Made by a program: the position numbers and the translations under genes
Notes under the pieces: model-generated
The model's input: the letters and a program-made list of their open reading frames with translations, nothing else
Told to the model about the DNA's origin: nothing
Databases searched by the model: none
DNA from: a virus
Direction: 5' to 3' (one strand)
DNA: 59,549 nucleotides
Virus record (IMG/VR): IMGVR_UViG_3300042465_001115
Span: 1 to 59,549 of that record
Shown: in pieces, positions 1-5,759 of the stretch
Position numbering within the stretch: the stretch's first letter is position 1
How the letters are laid out: the number at the start of each line of letters is the position of its first letter

Positions 1-126
1 CACGAGATGAAGCTGTCCGTGCGTGGGTATGAGATACAGATCGAAGACCTGAGGTTGGCGCACGCTGAACTGCACGCCCTGAACGGGAAACTGCTGGAGG
101 CGTTGGTCAGCTTCACAAAGTCCGAC
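1..126. repeat. Left copy of 126-bp terminal direct repeat
   Basis: These 126 bases are identical to 59390-59515 and the copies diverge at base 127. This shows the contig is circular, circularly permuted or terminally redundant, with a unit length of 59,389 bp. The sequence alone cannot separate a true phage end from an assembler overlap. Packaged termini need read-depth or end-mapping data. Confidence 0.95.
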
Positions 127-204
127 TACATCAAGAAGCAGCACCCGAAGCGTTACGCGGCAGCGGTTGCTGCCATCGCCAAGGCAGAAGGAGAACCGAA
201 ATGA
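1..204 (+). CDS. Small coiled-coil accessory protein, C-terminal part (gene spans the contig junction)
   Basis: The frame is open from base 1. Joined through the terminal repeat to the ATG at 59240, it makes a 117-residue protein: 50 residues from the right end and 67 from here. The N-terminal half carries a charged heptad-like stretch (RLHAENERLHQ). The C-terminal part has a LLEAL segment and ends in AAIAKAEGEPK. Such proteins are common in accessory regions of phages of Burkholderiales and have no known function. The next gene starts within its stop (ATGA overlap), so the two are translationally coupled. The in-frame ATG at 7 is probably internal. Confidence 0.7.
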   Translation, partial: HEMKLSVRGYEIQIEDLRLAHAELHALNGKLLEALVSFTKSDYIKKQHPKRYAAAVAAIAKAEGEPK

Positions 205-205
205 G
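172..205 (+). repeat. 34-nt repeat, copy 1 (gene end plus next start)
   Basis: The segment matches 447-480 at 32 of 34 positions. It encodes the last residues AIAKAEGE-K of one gene, contains the Shine-Dalgarno sequence AGAAGGAGA, and ends with the ATGA overlap that starts the next gene. Confidence 0.85.
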
Positions 206-479
206 TCACACACTGGGGCCATGGAAAATCTCTGATCGGCCACGAAAGAGTTTCGCTAGTGGCGAGTTGATGTACCGCGTTGACGGGCCTGAAATCCTTT
301 TTGATTACGAAGACTGGGGGTATACGAAGGAGTCAGCCAGCCTGATCGCCGCCGCGCCGGAACTGCTGGAGGCGTTGCGGCTGGTGGTTCACCTGAACGA
401 GCGCGACGTACCAATGACTGACGAGGAACTGCGCGTTTGTCGCGCCGCCATCGCCAAAGCAGAAGGAGAAGCGAAATGA
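201..479 (+). CDS. Phage accessory protein with LIAAAPELLEAL motif
   Basis: This 92-residue protein starts at the ATG overlapping the previous stop, with AGAAGGAGA upstream. It contains SLIAAAPELLEAL (about residues 47-59), a motif very common in short accessory proteins of phages of Gram-negative hosts, usually after a GPW N-terminal segment like the LGPWKIS seen here. It ends in AAIAKAEGEAK, nearly the same as the preceding protein, so part of this gene may be duplicated. The function is unknown. It lies in a tightly overlapping rightward cluster of tiny genes, as expected of non-essential host-takeover genes. Confidence 0.75.
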   Translation: MSHTLGPWKISDRPRKSFASGELMYRVDGPEILFDYEDWGYTKESASLIAAAPELLEALRLVVHLNERDVPMTDEELRVCRAAIAKAEGEAK

Positions 480-480
480 G
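447..480 (+). repeat. 34-nt repeat, copy 2 (gene end plus next start)
   Basis: This is the partner of 172-205, with two substitutions. It again carries the conserved C-terminal codons, the Shine-Dalgarno sequence and the overlapping start of the following gene. Confidence 0.85.
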
Positions 481-634
481 CGAGTACACGATAAGTGAGC
501 CACCAAAGTACGTCGGAGGCTACCGTATCGGAGGCCCGCTTGGCGTGCACTTCCTCCTGAGGACAAAGCCCAACTTGCTCCACCGCACGATGATGCGGCT
601 ATGCATGGGCTGGGAATGGGTGGATACGATATGA
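476..634 (+). CDS. Hypothetical 52-residue accessory protein
   Basis: The ATG at 476 overlaps the stop of the previous gene and has AGAAGGAGA upstream, which decides this start over a longer upstream frame. The protein begins MSEYTISEPP and ends in a Trp-rich segment (GWEWVDTI). I recognise no domain. Coupling on both sides (ATGA at 476 and at 631) argues that it is a real gene. Confidence 0.6.
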   Translation: MSEYTISEPPKYVGGYRIGGPLGVHFLLRTKPNLLHRTMMRLCMGWEWVDTI

Positions 635-861
635 CAACATGGCACAAAGGCCCGCCGCCATCTATCGGCTGGTGGCCTGCGAGTTGGAACCGCAATCCGA
701 GAATACTGCGCTACTACAACGGCGAATGGTGGAGCATTGTTGTGTCGTGTTATATGACTGCCAAGGAAGCCGGTGAGCGCGCACGCGAAAAAGAACCTTG
801 GCAAAAAGACATCGAATGGACAGACCGGCCCGCATCGTGGCCTGAGAGGAGCCGCACATGA
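631..861 (+). CDS. Hypothetical Trp-rich accessory protein
   Basis: This 76-residue protein starts at the ATG overlapping the previous stop. The N-terminal half has many aromatic residues (TTWHKGPPPSIGWWPASW, NGEWWSIVV), a pattern seen in small phage proteins of unknown role. The C-terminus is charged. It is in an overlapping cluster with its neighbours. No catalytic motif is visible. Confidence 0.6.
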   Translation: MTTWHKGPPPSIGWWPASWNRNPRILRYYNGEWWSIVVSCYMTAKEAGERAREKEPWQKDIEWTDRPASWPERSRT

Positions 862-1070
862 AGTGCCCCCACTGCCAAGTGTGGACATCAGTGCTGCGCA
901 CGGAGGCTACCAAGCGCATACGTGAGTGCGCCAACGGGCATAGGTTCCGCACCGTGGAGATGCTCGCGGACCGGGTGGAGTACATGGAGCAACAAGTACA
1001 GGCAAGGGCTGAGAAGGCTAGGCGTGTGTTGCAAGAGAAGGGTTACTTGTGCAAACCCGCCGCCGTGTGA
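858..1070 (+). CDS. Zinc-ribbon protein resembling the NrdR N-terminus
   Basis: This 70-residue protein starts at an ATGA overlap. It opens with CPHC (residues 3-6) and has CANGH further on, the spacing of the zinc ribbon at the start of the ribonucleotide reductase regulator NrdR. The ATP-cone that follows in NrdR is absent; a charged helix takes its place. It is probably a small DNA- or protein-binding zinc protein of the type often found in phages of betaproteobacteria. The zinc site is read from the sequence; a regulatory role is only inferred. Confidence 0.65.
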   Translation: MKCPHCQVWTSVLRTEATKRIRECANGHRFRTVEMLADRVEYMEQQVQARAEKARRVLQEKGYLCKPAAV

Positions 1071-1095
1071 TATACCGACAGGGCCACAACACACT

Positions 1096-1116
1096 GCCAC
1101 GGACCACCCCCGTGGC
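1096..1116 (+). other. Small hairpin before the nuclease gene
   Basis: GCCACGG and CCGTGGC form a perfect 7-bp stem in the 54-base gap between the zinc-ribbon gene and the ATG at 1125. No T-run follows, so it is not a typical terminator. It could affect translation of the nuclease or be chance. Confidence 0.4.
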
Positions 1117-1124
1117 GTACTGCC

Positions 1125-1775
1125 ATGCGCCTGACGCATTCCTACTCATCCATCAAGCTGTTTGAGAACTGCCCCCTGCGGTACTACCGACAGCGTATCC
1201 GCAAGGATGTCAGCGACCAGGGCGGGGAGGCATCGAAGTATGGCGAGCGGATACATGCTCTGCTGGAGGCTAGGCTGAAGGGGTCAGAGATCGACCAAGA
1301 AGTTGTGGCGTACGACCCGTTGTGTGCTTCCGTCGAGAAGTTGGCACGAGAGGGGGAGCTTCACATCGAGAAGGAACTTGTGCTGAACGAGAACCTGCAC
1401 CCCACCGGGTGGTGGGAGCCTGACGCATGGCTACGCAGCAAGCTCGATGTGCTGGTACTGCGTGGTCCTGACGCTGTGGTGATGGACTGGAAGACCGGCA
1501 AGCGAAACCCGGACTTCTTCCAGATGCAGATCTTCGCTGCCCAGGTGTTCAAGCACTACCCGGATGTGCACCGGGTGCGGACCTCACTGGTGTGGCTGAA
1601 GACCCTGGAGATGGACACAGAGATGTACACACGTGTCAACATCAACTCAGCCTGGGCTGAGATCATGGCTCGCATCCAGCGTATCCACGACGCCTACACC
1701 AACGACAACTGGCCTGCGCGACCGAGTGGACTGTGCAAGTTCTGCCCTGCGCGGGACACCTGCGAATTCGCTTGA
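1125..1775 (+). CDS. RecB/Cas4-like PD-(D/E)XK nuclease with Fe-S cysteines
   Basis: This 216-residue protein has the layout of the PDDEXK_1 group (Cas4, AddB and RecB C-terminal domains). The N-terminus SYSSIKLFENCPLRYY contains Cys16. GERIH gives the conserved His44. SKLDVLV supplies Asp108, and MDWKTGK supplies Asp121 and Lys123. QMQIFAAQ follows. The C-terminal CKFCPARDTC contributes Cys204, Cys207 and Cys213, which with Cys16 match the four ligands of a 4Fe-4S cluster. The likely activity is DNA end processing during replication or recombination, or degradation of host DNA. It begins the replication and recombination run (nuclease, VRR-NUC, helicase). The catalytic set is visible; the biological role is inferred. 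Confidence 0.85.
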   Translation: MRLTHSYSSIKLFENCPLRYYRQRIRKDVSDQGGEASKYGERIHALLEARLKGSEIDQEVVAYDPLCASVEKLAREGELHIEKELVLNENLHPTGWWEPDAWLRSKLDVLVLRGPDAVVMDWKTGKRNPDFFQMQIFAAQVFKHYPDVHRVRTSLVWLKTLEMDTEMYTRVNINSAWAEIMARIQRIHDAYTNDNWPARPSGLCKFCPARDTCEFA

Positions 1776-1799
1776 CACAAACGTAAGGCTGTGTATCAT
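1772..1799 (+). promoter_or_regulatory. Possible sigma70-like promoter
   Basis: TTGACA (1772-1777) and TATCAT (1794-1799) are separated by 16 bases. The -10 box overlaps the ATG at 1798, so transcription would begin inside the VRR-NUC gene and serve the helicase and later genes. The stop codon of the upstream gene lies inside the -35 box. This may be coincidental. Confidence 0.25.
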
Positions 1800-2106
1800 G
1801 GGCAGCTTGACACCTGAGGGCAAGATCAAACGCCGAGTGCGCGAGGTCTTGCAGGCACACAAGATCTGGTACTTCCTGCCGGGGAACAACGGCTTCGGCA
1901 AGTCAGGCATCCCAGACTTCGTGTGCATCGTGGACGGCGGGTTCGTTGGCATCGAATGCAAGGCTGACAAGACCAAGAATCCCACGGCTCTGCAAGTGGC
2001 AACGGGCGAGCAGATCGTACTAGCCGGTGGGCGGTGGTTCCTGGTGCGGTGCGACGAAGACGTGGCAGAACTAGACAAGTGGTTGAGACAAGATGCTGGT
2101 AGTTGA
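1798..2106 (+). CDS. VRR-NUC family nuclease
   Basis: This 102-residue protein is the length of stand-alone viral VRR-NUC domains. The family is a branch of PD-(D/E)XK nucleases that includes FAN1 and phage Holliday-junction-type enzymes. The key residues are visible: GIPDF with Asp40, GIECKAD with Glu53 and Lys55, and a conserved Gln in the helix (ALQVATGEQ). The ATG at 1798 is chosen because family similarity begins there; an upstream open frame reads through the neighbouring nuclease gene. It overlaps the following SNF2 helicase gene by 14 bases. In phages these two are often adjacent and are thought to process branched replication intermediates. Confidence 0.85.
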   Translation: MGSLTPEGKIKRRVREVLQAHKIWYFLPGNNGFGKSGIPDFVCIVDGGFVGIECKADKTKNPTALQVATGEQIVLAGGRWFLVRCDEDVAELDKWLRQDAGS

Positions 2107-3646
2107 GCGGGCCAAGGCCCTGGCACTGAAGCTGAACAACCCCGAGCGGGTGCTCAGTGCCATACCCACAGCCAGACCTTACGAGGTGCGTGGCGTGCCC
2201 ATCGTGGTGGCACCACACAGGCTGGACGAGGTACGTGTCCTGCGCAACCTGGGGATCAAGGCACCGAGCCCCATCCTGCACTACTATGACTGGCCCGGTG
2301 GGCTCACCCCATACGACCATCAACGGGAGACGGCAGCGTTCCTCACGCTGAACCAGCGTGCCCTGGTGCTCAACGAGATCGGCACCGGCAAGACGCAATC
2401 CGCGCTGTGGGCTGCGGACTATCTGATCAAGACCCGGCAAGTCAGTAAGGTACTCATCCTCTCACCCCTCAGTACGTTGGAGCGTGTGTGGGCGGACGGT
2501 ATCTTCAAGGGGCTCATCCACCGCAAGTTCGCCGTGCTGCACGGCACCGCTGAGAAGCGACTCAAGCGGCTGTCCACCGACGTGGACTTCTACATCTGCA
2601 ACCACGACGGCTTCCCCATCATTGCGGAGAAGGCCATCGGGATGTTCGACCTCATCATCGTGGATGAGGCTGCGGTGTACCGCAATCCGCAGACGCAGAG
2701 GTTCAAGCTGTTCCGCAAATGGATGGACCAGAACACCACAGCACGTTTGTGGTTGATGACCGGCACGCCGACCCCTAACGACCCGACAGACGCCTGGGCA
2801 CTGGCGAAGCTGGTCAACAGCCCATACTGCACCAAGACGTTCACAGCCTTCCGCGAACAGGTGATGATGAAGATCGGGCAGTGGAAGTTCGTCCCGCGCC
2901 CCGAGTCCGTGGAGGTCGTAAAGCACATCCTGCAACCGGCTGTGCGGTACACACGGGACGAGTGCTTCGACCTACCTGAGACCATCGTGCAGACCCGGCA
3001 GGTGGAACTCACACCCGAACAGAGGAAGCACTTCACTCAGATGCTGCGCCACTTCGTGACCGAAGCGGCTGCGGAGGGGACCATCACCGCAGTCAACGAG
3101 GCGGTGAAGGTCCAGAAGTTGGTGCAGATCGCCTGCGGCGTGGCGTATGGCGATGACGGTCAGAACATCGAGATCGACTGCACACCACGCATCAACTTGG
3201 TAAAGGAGGTGATCGAAGAAGCAGGAGAGAAAGTCATCCTGTTCGTACCACTGACCGGTACGCTGCACATGCTGGAGAAGGAACTGTCCAAGCACTTCAC
3301 CGTAGCCGTGGTCAACGGGGAGGTCAGCGCACCGAAGCGCAACAAGATCTTCCACGACTTCCAGCACGGCAGGGACCCACAGGTTCTCATCGCCCACCCT
3401 GGGACGATGGCCCACGGGCTAACCCTGACGACAGCATCGACCATCATCTGGTACGGTCCCATCAACAGCAACGAGGTGTACGTCCAGGCCAACGGACGTA
3501 TCGAGCGCATCGGCAAGAAGCGTGTGTCCAACGTCATCCACATCGAGGCCACAGACCTTGAGCACAAGATGTACGAGCGACTGAAGAACAAGCAGAAGCT
3601 GCAAGGCGTGCTGCTTGACCTCATCCAAGAACAGACAAGGAAGTGA
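2093..3646 (+). CDS. SNF2-like superfamily 2 helicase
   Basis: This 517-residue ATPase has clear SF2 motifs: Walker A IGTGKT (about 97-102), DEAA motif II (about 191-194), MTGTP motif III (about 222-226), and QANGRIERIGK motif VI near residue 467. Length and motif spacing match phage DEAD/SNF2-like helicases that remodel branched DNA or displace proteins. It overlaps the VRR-NUC gene by 14 bases, which implies co-expression of nuclease and translocase. No nuclease or bromodomain fusion is seen. The motor is certain; the DNA substrate is unknown. Confidence 0.9.
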   Translation: MLVVERAKALALKLNNPERVLSAIPTARPYEVRGVPIVVAPHRLDEVRVLRNLGIKAPSPILHYYDWPGGLTPYDHQRETAAFLTLNQRALVLNEIGTGKTQSALWAADYLIKTRQVSKVLILSPLSTLERVWADGIFKGLIHRKFAVLHGTAEKRLKRLSTDVDFYICNHDGFPIIAEKAIGMFDLIIVDEAAVYRNPQTQRFKLFRKWMDQNTTARLWLMTGTPTPNDPTDAWALAKLVNSPYCTKTFTAFREQVMMKIGQWKFVPRPESVEVVKHILQPAVRYTRDECFDLPETIVQTRQVELTPEQRKHFTQMLRHFVTEAAAEGTITAVNEAVKVQKLVQIACGVAYGDDGQNIEIDCTPRINLVKEVIEEAGEKVILFVPLTGTLHMLEKELSKHFTVAVVNGEVSAPKRNKIFHDFQHGRDPQVLIAHPGTMAHGLTLTTASTIIWYGPINSNEVYVQANGRIERIGKKRVSNVIHIEATDLEHKMYERLKNKQKLQGVLLDLIQEQTRK

Positions 3647-3648
3647 TC

Positions 3649-4095
3649 ATGAGCGAGCAAGAGGTTGCCTCCGATGTGAGGCAGAGGATCGGTGTCCCCA
3701 ACATCGGGGATGTCATCCGCACATACATGGCCCTGCGCAGCCAGAAGGATGCCATCGAGGCAGAGATGAAGTCCCGTGTGGACGGCATCAAGGCCAACAT
3801 GGCGAAGCTGGAAGCGTGGATCAAGGAGAAGGCGGACGAGCAGGGGGTCACATCCTTCAAGTCCGACTTCGGCACTGCGTTCCTGACCACCACCGACTAC
3901 GCGAACGTGGCTGACTGGGACGCCGTGCTGGACTTCGTCCGTACGAATGAAGCGTACGACATGCTGGAGAAGCGCATCAGCAAGATCGCTGTGCGTGGCT
4001 ACATCCAGCAGAACAAGACCGTTCCCCCCGGTGTGAACTACGGCACCAAGCTGGAGGTGAACATTCGCAAGCCCGGTGCCAAGGCAGAGGAGTAG
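3649..4095 (+). CDS. Coiled-coil replication-module protein (Gp157/Gam-like guess)
   Basis: This 148-residue protein starts at the ATG at 3649, two bases after the helicase stop; an in-frame GTG at 3643 is less likely. Residues 18-65 look like a charged helical coiled coil (AIEAEMKSRVDGIKANMAKL). A compact part follows, with GVTSFKSDFGTAFLTT and a C-terminal PPGVNYGTKLEVNIRKP. Related phage proteins tend to sit directly before ssDNA-binding-type proteins, as here. A Gp157- or Gam-like role in DNA end protection is possible but not shown by any motif. Confidence 0.55.
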   Translation: MSEQEVASDVRQRIGVPNIGDVIRTYMALRSQKDAIEAEMKSRVDGIKANMAKLEAWIKEKADEQGVTSFKSDFGTAFLTTTDYANVADWDAVLDFVRTNEAYDMLEKRISKIAVRGYIQQNKTVPPGVNYGTKLEVNIRKPGAKAEE

Positions 4096-4097
4096 AC

Positions 4098-4436
4098 ATG
4101 GGACTGAAGAGCATGATACGTAGGTGGCTGGACAGTGATGTCCCGCAGCCAACTGAGCAGTCACCTAGCTTCGGACACGGATTCATGAACATGGTGTCCG
4201 AGACCCAGGCTGCGGTTGTGGCGTGGAAGATCGAGAACGGCTACATCGTCATGCAGCGAGGCAACCAGTACTCGGACCGAGCCGGAACCTTTCGATACTG
4301 CGCTGACACGCAGGCCATCGCAGACTTCATCGCAACGGTCACTGCGAGGGAAGCCATGATGTCCGGCAGCGACATCAAAAAACATCATGCAGCACAGGCG
4401 TACGCTGCCCAGAAGTCCGCCAACTCATCCTTCTAA
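4098..4436 (+). CDS. Hypothetical 112-residue protein
   Basis: This gene starts 2 bases after the previous stop and is co-directional with the replication genes. The middle (AAVVAWKIENGYIVMQR) looks like a short beta-sheet module. The second half is helical and alanine-rich. I recognise no family. Placement between the coiled-coil protein and the Cys-rich candidate ssDNA-binding protein suggests a minor role in DNA metabolism. Confidence 0.6.
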   Translation: MGLKSMIRRWLDSDVPQPTEQSPSFGHGFMNMVSETQAAVVAWKIENGYIVMQRGNQYSDRAGTFRYCADTQAIADFIATVTAREAMMSGSDIKKHHAAQAYAAQKSANSSF

Positions 4437-4445
4437 GGAACCCAC

Positions 4446-5447
4446 ATGAGCAACATCGTCCCCGTGAACATCCAGATCCCCGCCCACCTTGCTGCCCGCA
4501 TCGGTGCCCCGTCTACGCTGACGCAGTCCCTTGCCGGTGGCCTGTCCCAAGGTGGCGGCTTCCCCAAGATCTCCATCAAGTCCAGTCGCTTCCGTATCCA
4601 GGAGGGCGATGCTGAGACCGTGCTCGACACGCTGACCCTGGATGTGGTCATCGTCGGTGCCAACCCCAAGCTGTCGAAGACGTGGTACGCCAAGGCATGG
4701 TCCCAGGACTCCGAGCCGCAGGCACCTGAGTGCTTCTCGCTGGATGGTGTGAGCCCTGACATGCAGTCCACCGACCCGCAGAACGACCTGTGTGCGTCCT
4801 GCCCGCACAACGCATGGGGCTCCAAGATCGGTCCGTCCGGGCAGCAACTGAAGGCGTGCAGCGACCGCAAGCGTCTGGCTGTGGTGGCAGCGGACGATCC
4901 GTCCGGTCCGGTGTACCTGCTGGAAGTCACCCCGGCTGCGCTCAAGGGGCTGAACCAGTATCAGAACGAACTGCGTATGCGCGGCATCCCTGCCGAAGTG
5001 GTGAAGACCAAGGTGTCGTTCGACCCCAGTGCCTCGTTCCCGAAGCTGGCCTTCGGCTTCGGCGGCTTCATGGAGGCAGAGACGCAGCAAGTTGTTGACG
5101 CGCTCTTCGGCTCCGACCAAGTGCGTGAGATCACGGGCGAGATGGCCCGCCAACCGGTTGAGGTGCCGAAGATCGCGGCACCGAAGGCTGCACCGAAACC
5201 CGCTGTCGTGGCTGCTCCCGCCCCGGCTCCTACCCCTGCACCCGCCCCTGCACCGGCAGCGGCTCCGGTGGCTGCGAAGCGTGGTTTCGGTGCACCCAAG
5301 GCAGCGGCTCCGGCCCCTGCGCCTGTGGCGGCGAAGCCCGTGAAGGCAGCGGCTCCTGCACCGGCTGCGGCTCCTGCTGCGGCAGCGAGTTCGCTGGCCG
5401 ATGAGATCGCCGCGCTCGTCGGTGAGGTAGCGGCAGATGACGCCTAA
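4446..5447 (+). CDS. Cys-rich protein with Pro/Ala tail, candidate ssDNA-binding protein
   Basis: This 333-residue protein has three parts. Residues 1-95 are probably beta-rich. Residues 96-140 hold four cysteines (Cys96, Cys116, Cys119 and Cys138, with CASCP in the middle) that could bind a metal. A conserved-looking block follows to about 235. The C-terminus is a long Pro/Ala linker (APAPTPAPAPAPAAAP) ending in an acidic tip (EIAALVGEVAADDA). A flexible linker with an acidic tip is typical of ssDNA-binding proteins that recruit partners. Its place just before the primase-helicase fits. I see no definite OB-fold signature, so the function is inferred. Confidence 0.55.
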   Translation: MSNIVPVNIQIPAHLAARIGAPSTLTQSLAGGLSQGGGFPKISIKSSRFRIQEGDAETVLDTLTLDVVIVGANPKLSKTWYAKAWSQDSEPQAPECFSLDGVSPDMQSTDPQNDLCASCPHNAWGSKIGPSGQQLKACSDRKRLAVVAADDPSGPVYLLEVTPAALKGLNQYQNELRMRGIPAEVVKTKVSFDPSASFPKLAFGFGGFMEAETQQVVDALFGSDQVREITGEMARQPVEVPKIAAPKAAPKPAVVAAPAPAPTPAPAPAPAAAPVAAKRGFGAPKAAAPAPAPVAAKPVKAAAPAPAAAPAAAASSLADEIAALVGEVAADDA

Positions 5448-5721
5448 GCCCATCGACTTCGCCAAGGTCGAGGCTCTGCGCAAGCACATGCTACTGACGA
5501 CAACGGACATGGCCAAGTTGCTTGGTGTGTCCCGGATGACGTACTATGGCTGGGTCAGGGGGAAGGCCCTGCGCAAGACCAACGACGAGACCGTCCGCAC
5601 TATGCTTCGCAGGCTTCTGGCAGTCATGACCGACCACGCATGGCCCATGCCCGAAGTCATTGCCGCAGGCCAACCACAACGGTTCGCTCGGCTGAAGCAG
5701 ATCCTGGACGGTGATAAGTAG
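5437..5721 (+). CDS. Small helix-turn-helix protein
   Basis: This 94-residue protein overlaps the previous gene by 11 bases. Residues about 22-43 (TTTDMAKLLGVSRMTYYGWV) form a classic Cro/XRE-like helix-turn-helix. It is too short to carry a separate ligand-binding domain. It probably binds DNA as a regulator or helps load replication proteins, since it sits directly before the primase-helicase. No operator can be assigned from the sequence. Confidence 0.7.
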   Translation: MTPKPIDFAKVEALRKHMLLTTTDMAKLLGVSRMTYYGWVRGKALRKTNDETVRTMLRRLLAVMTDHAWPMPEVIAAGQPQRFARLKQILDGDK

Positions 5722-5724
5722 GGC

Positions 5725-5748
5725 AGTGAGGGGAGCAATCCCCTCACT
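5725..5748 (+). terminator. Hairpin before the primase gene, weak terminator or attenuator
   Basis: AGTGAGGGG and CCCCTCACT form a perfect 9-bp stem with loop AGCAAT, followed only by TT. It occupies the short gap between the HTH gene and the primase ATG, so it could attenuate transcription or control translation of the primase. Confidence 0.5.
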
Positions 5749-5759
5749 TTCGCAGGGGC

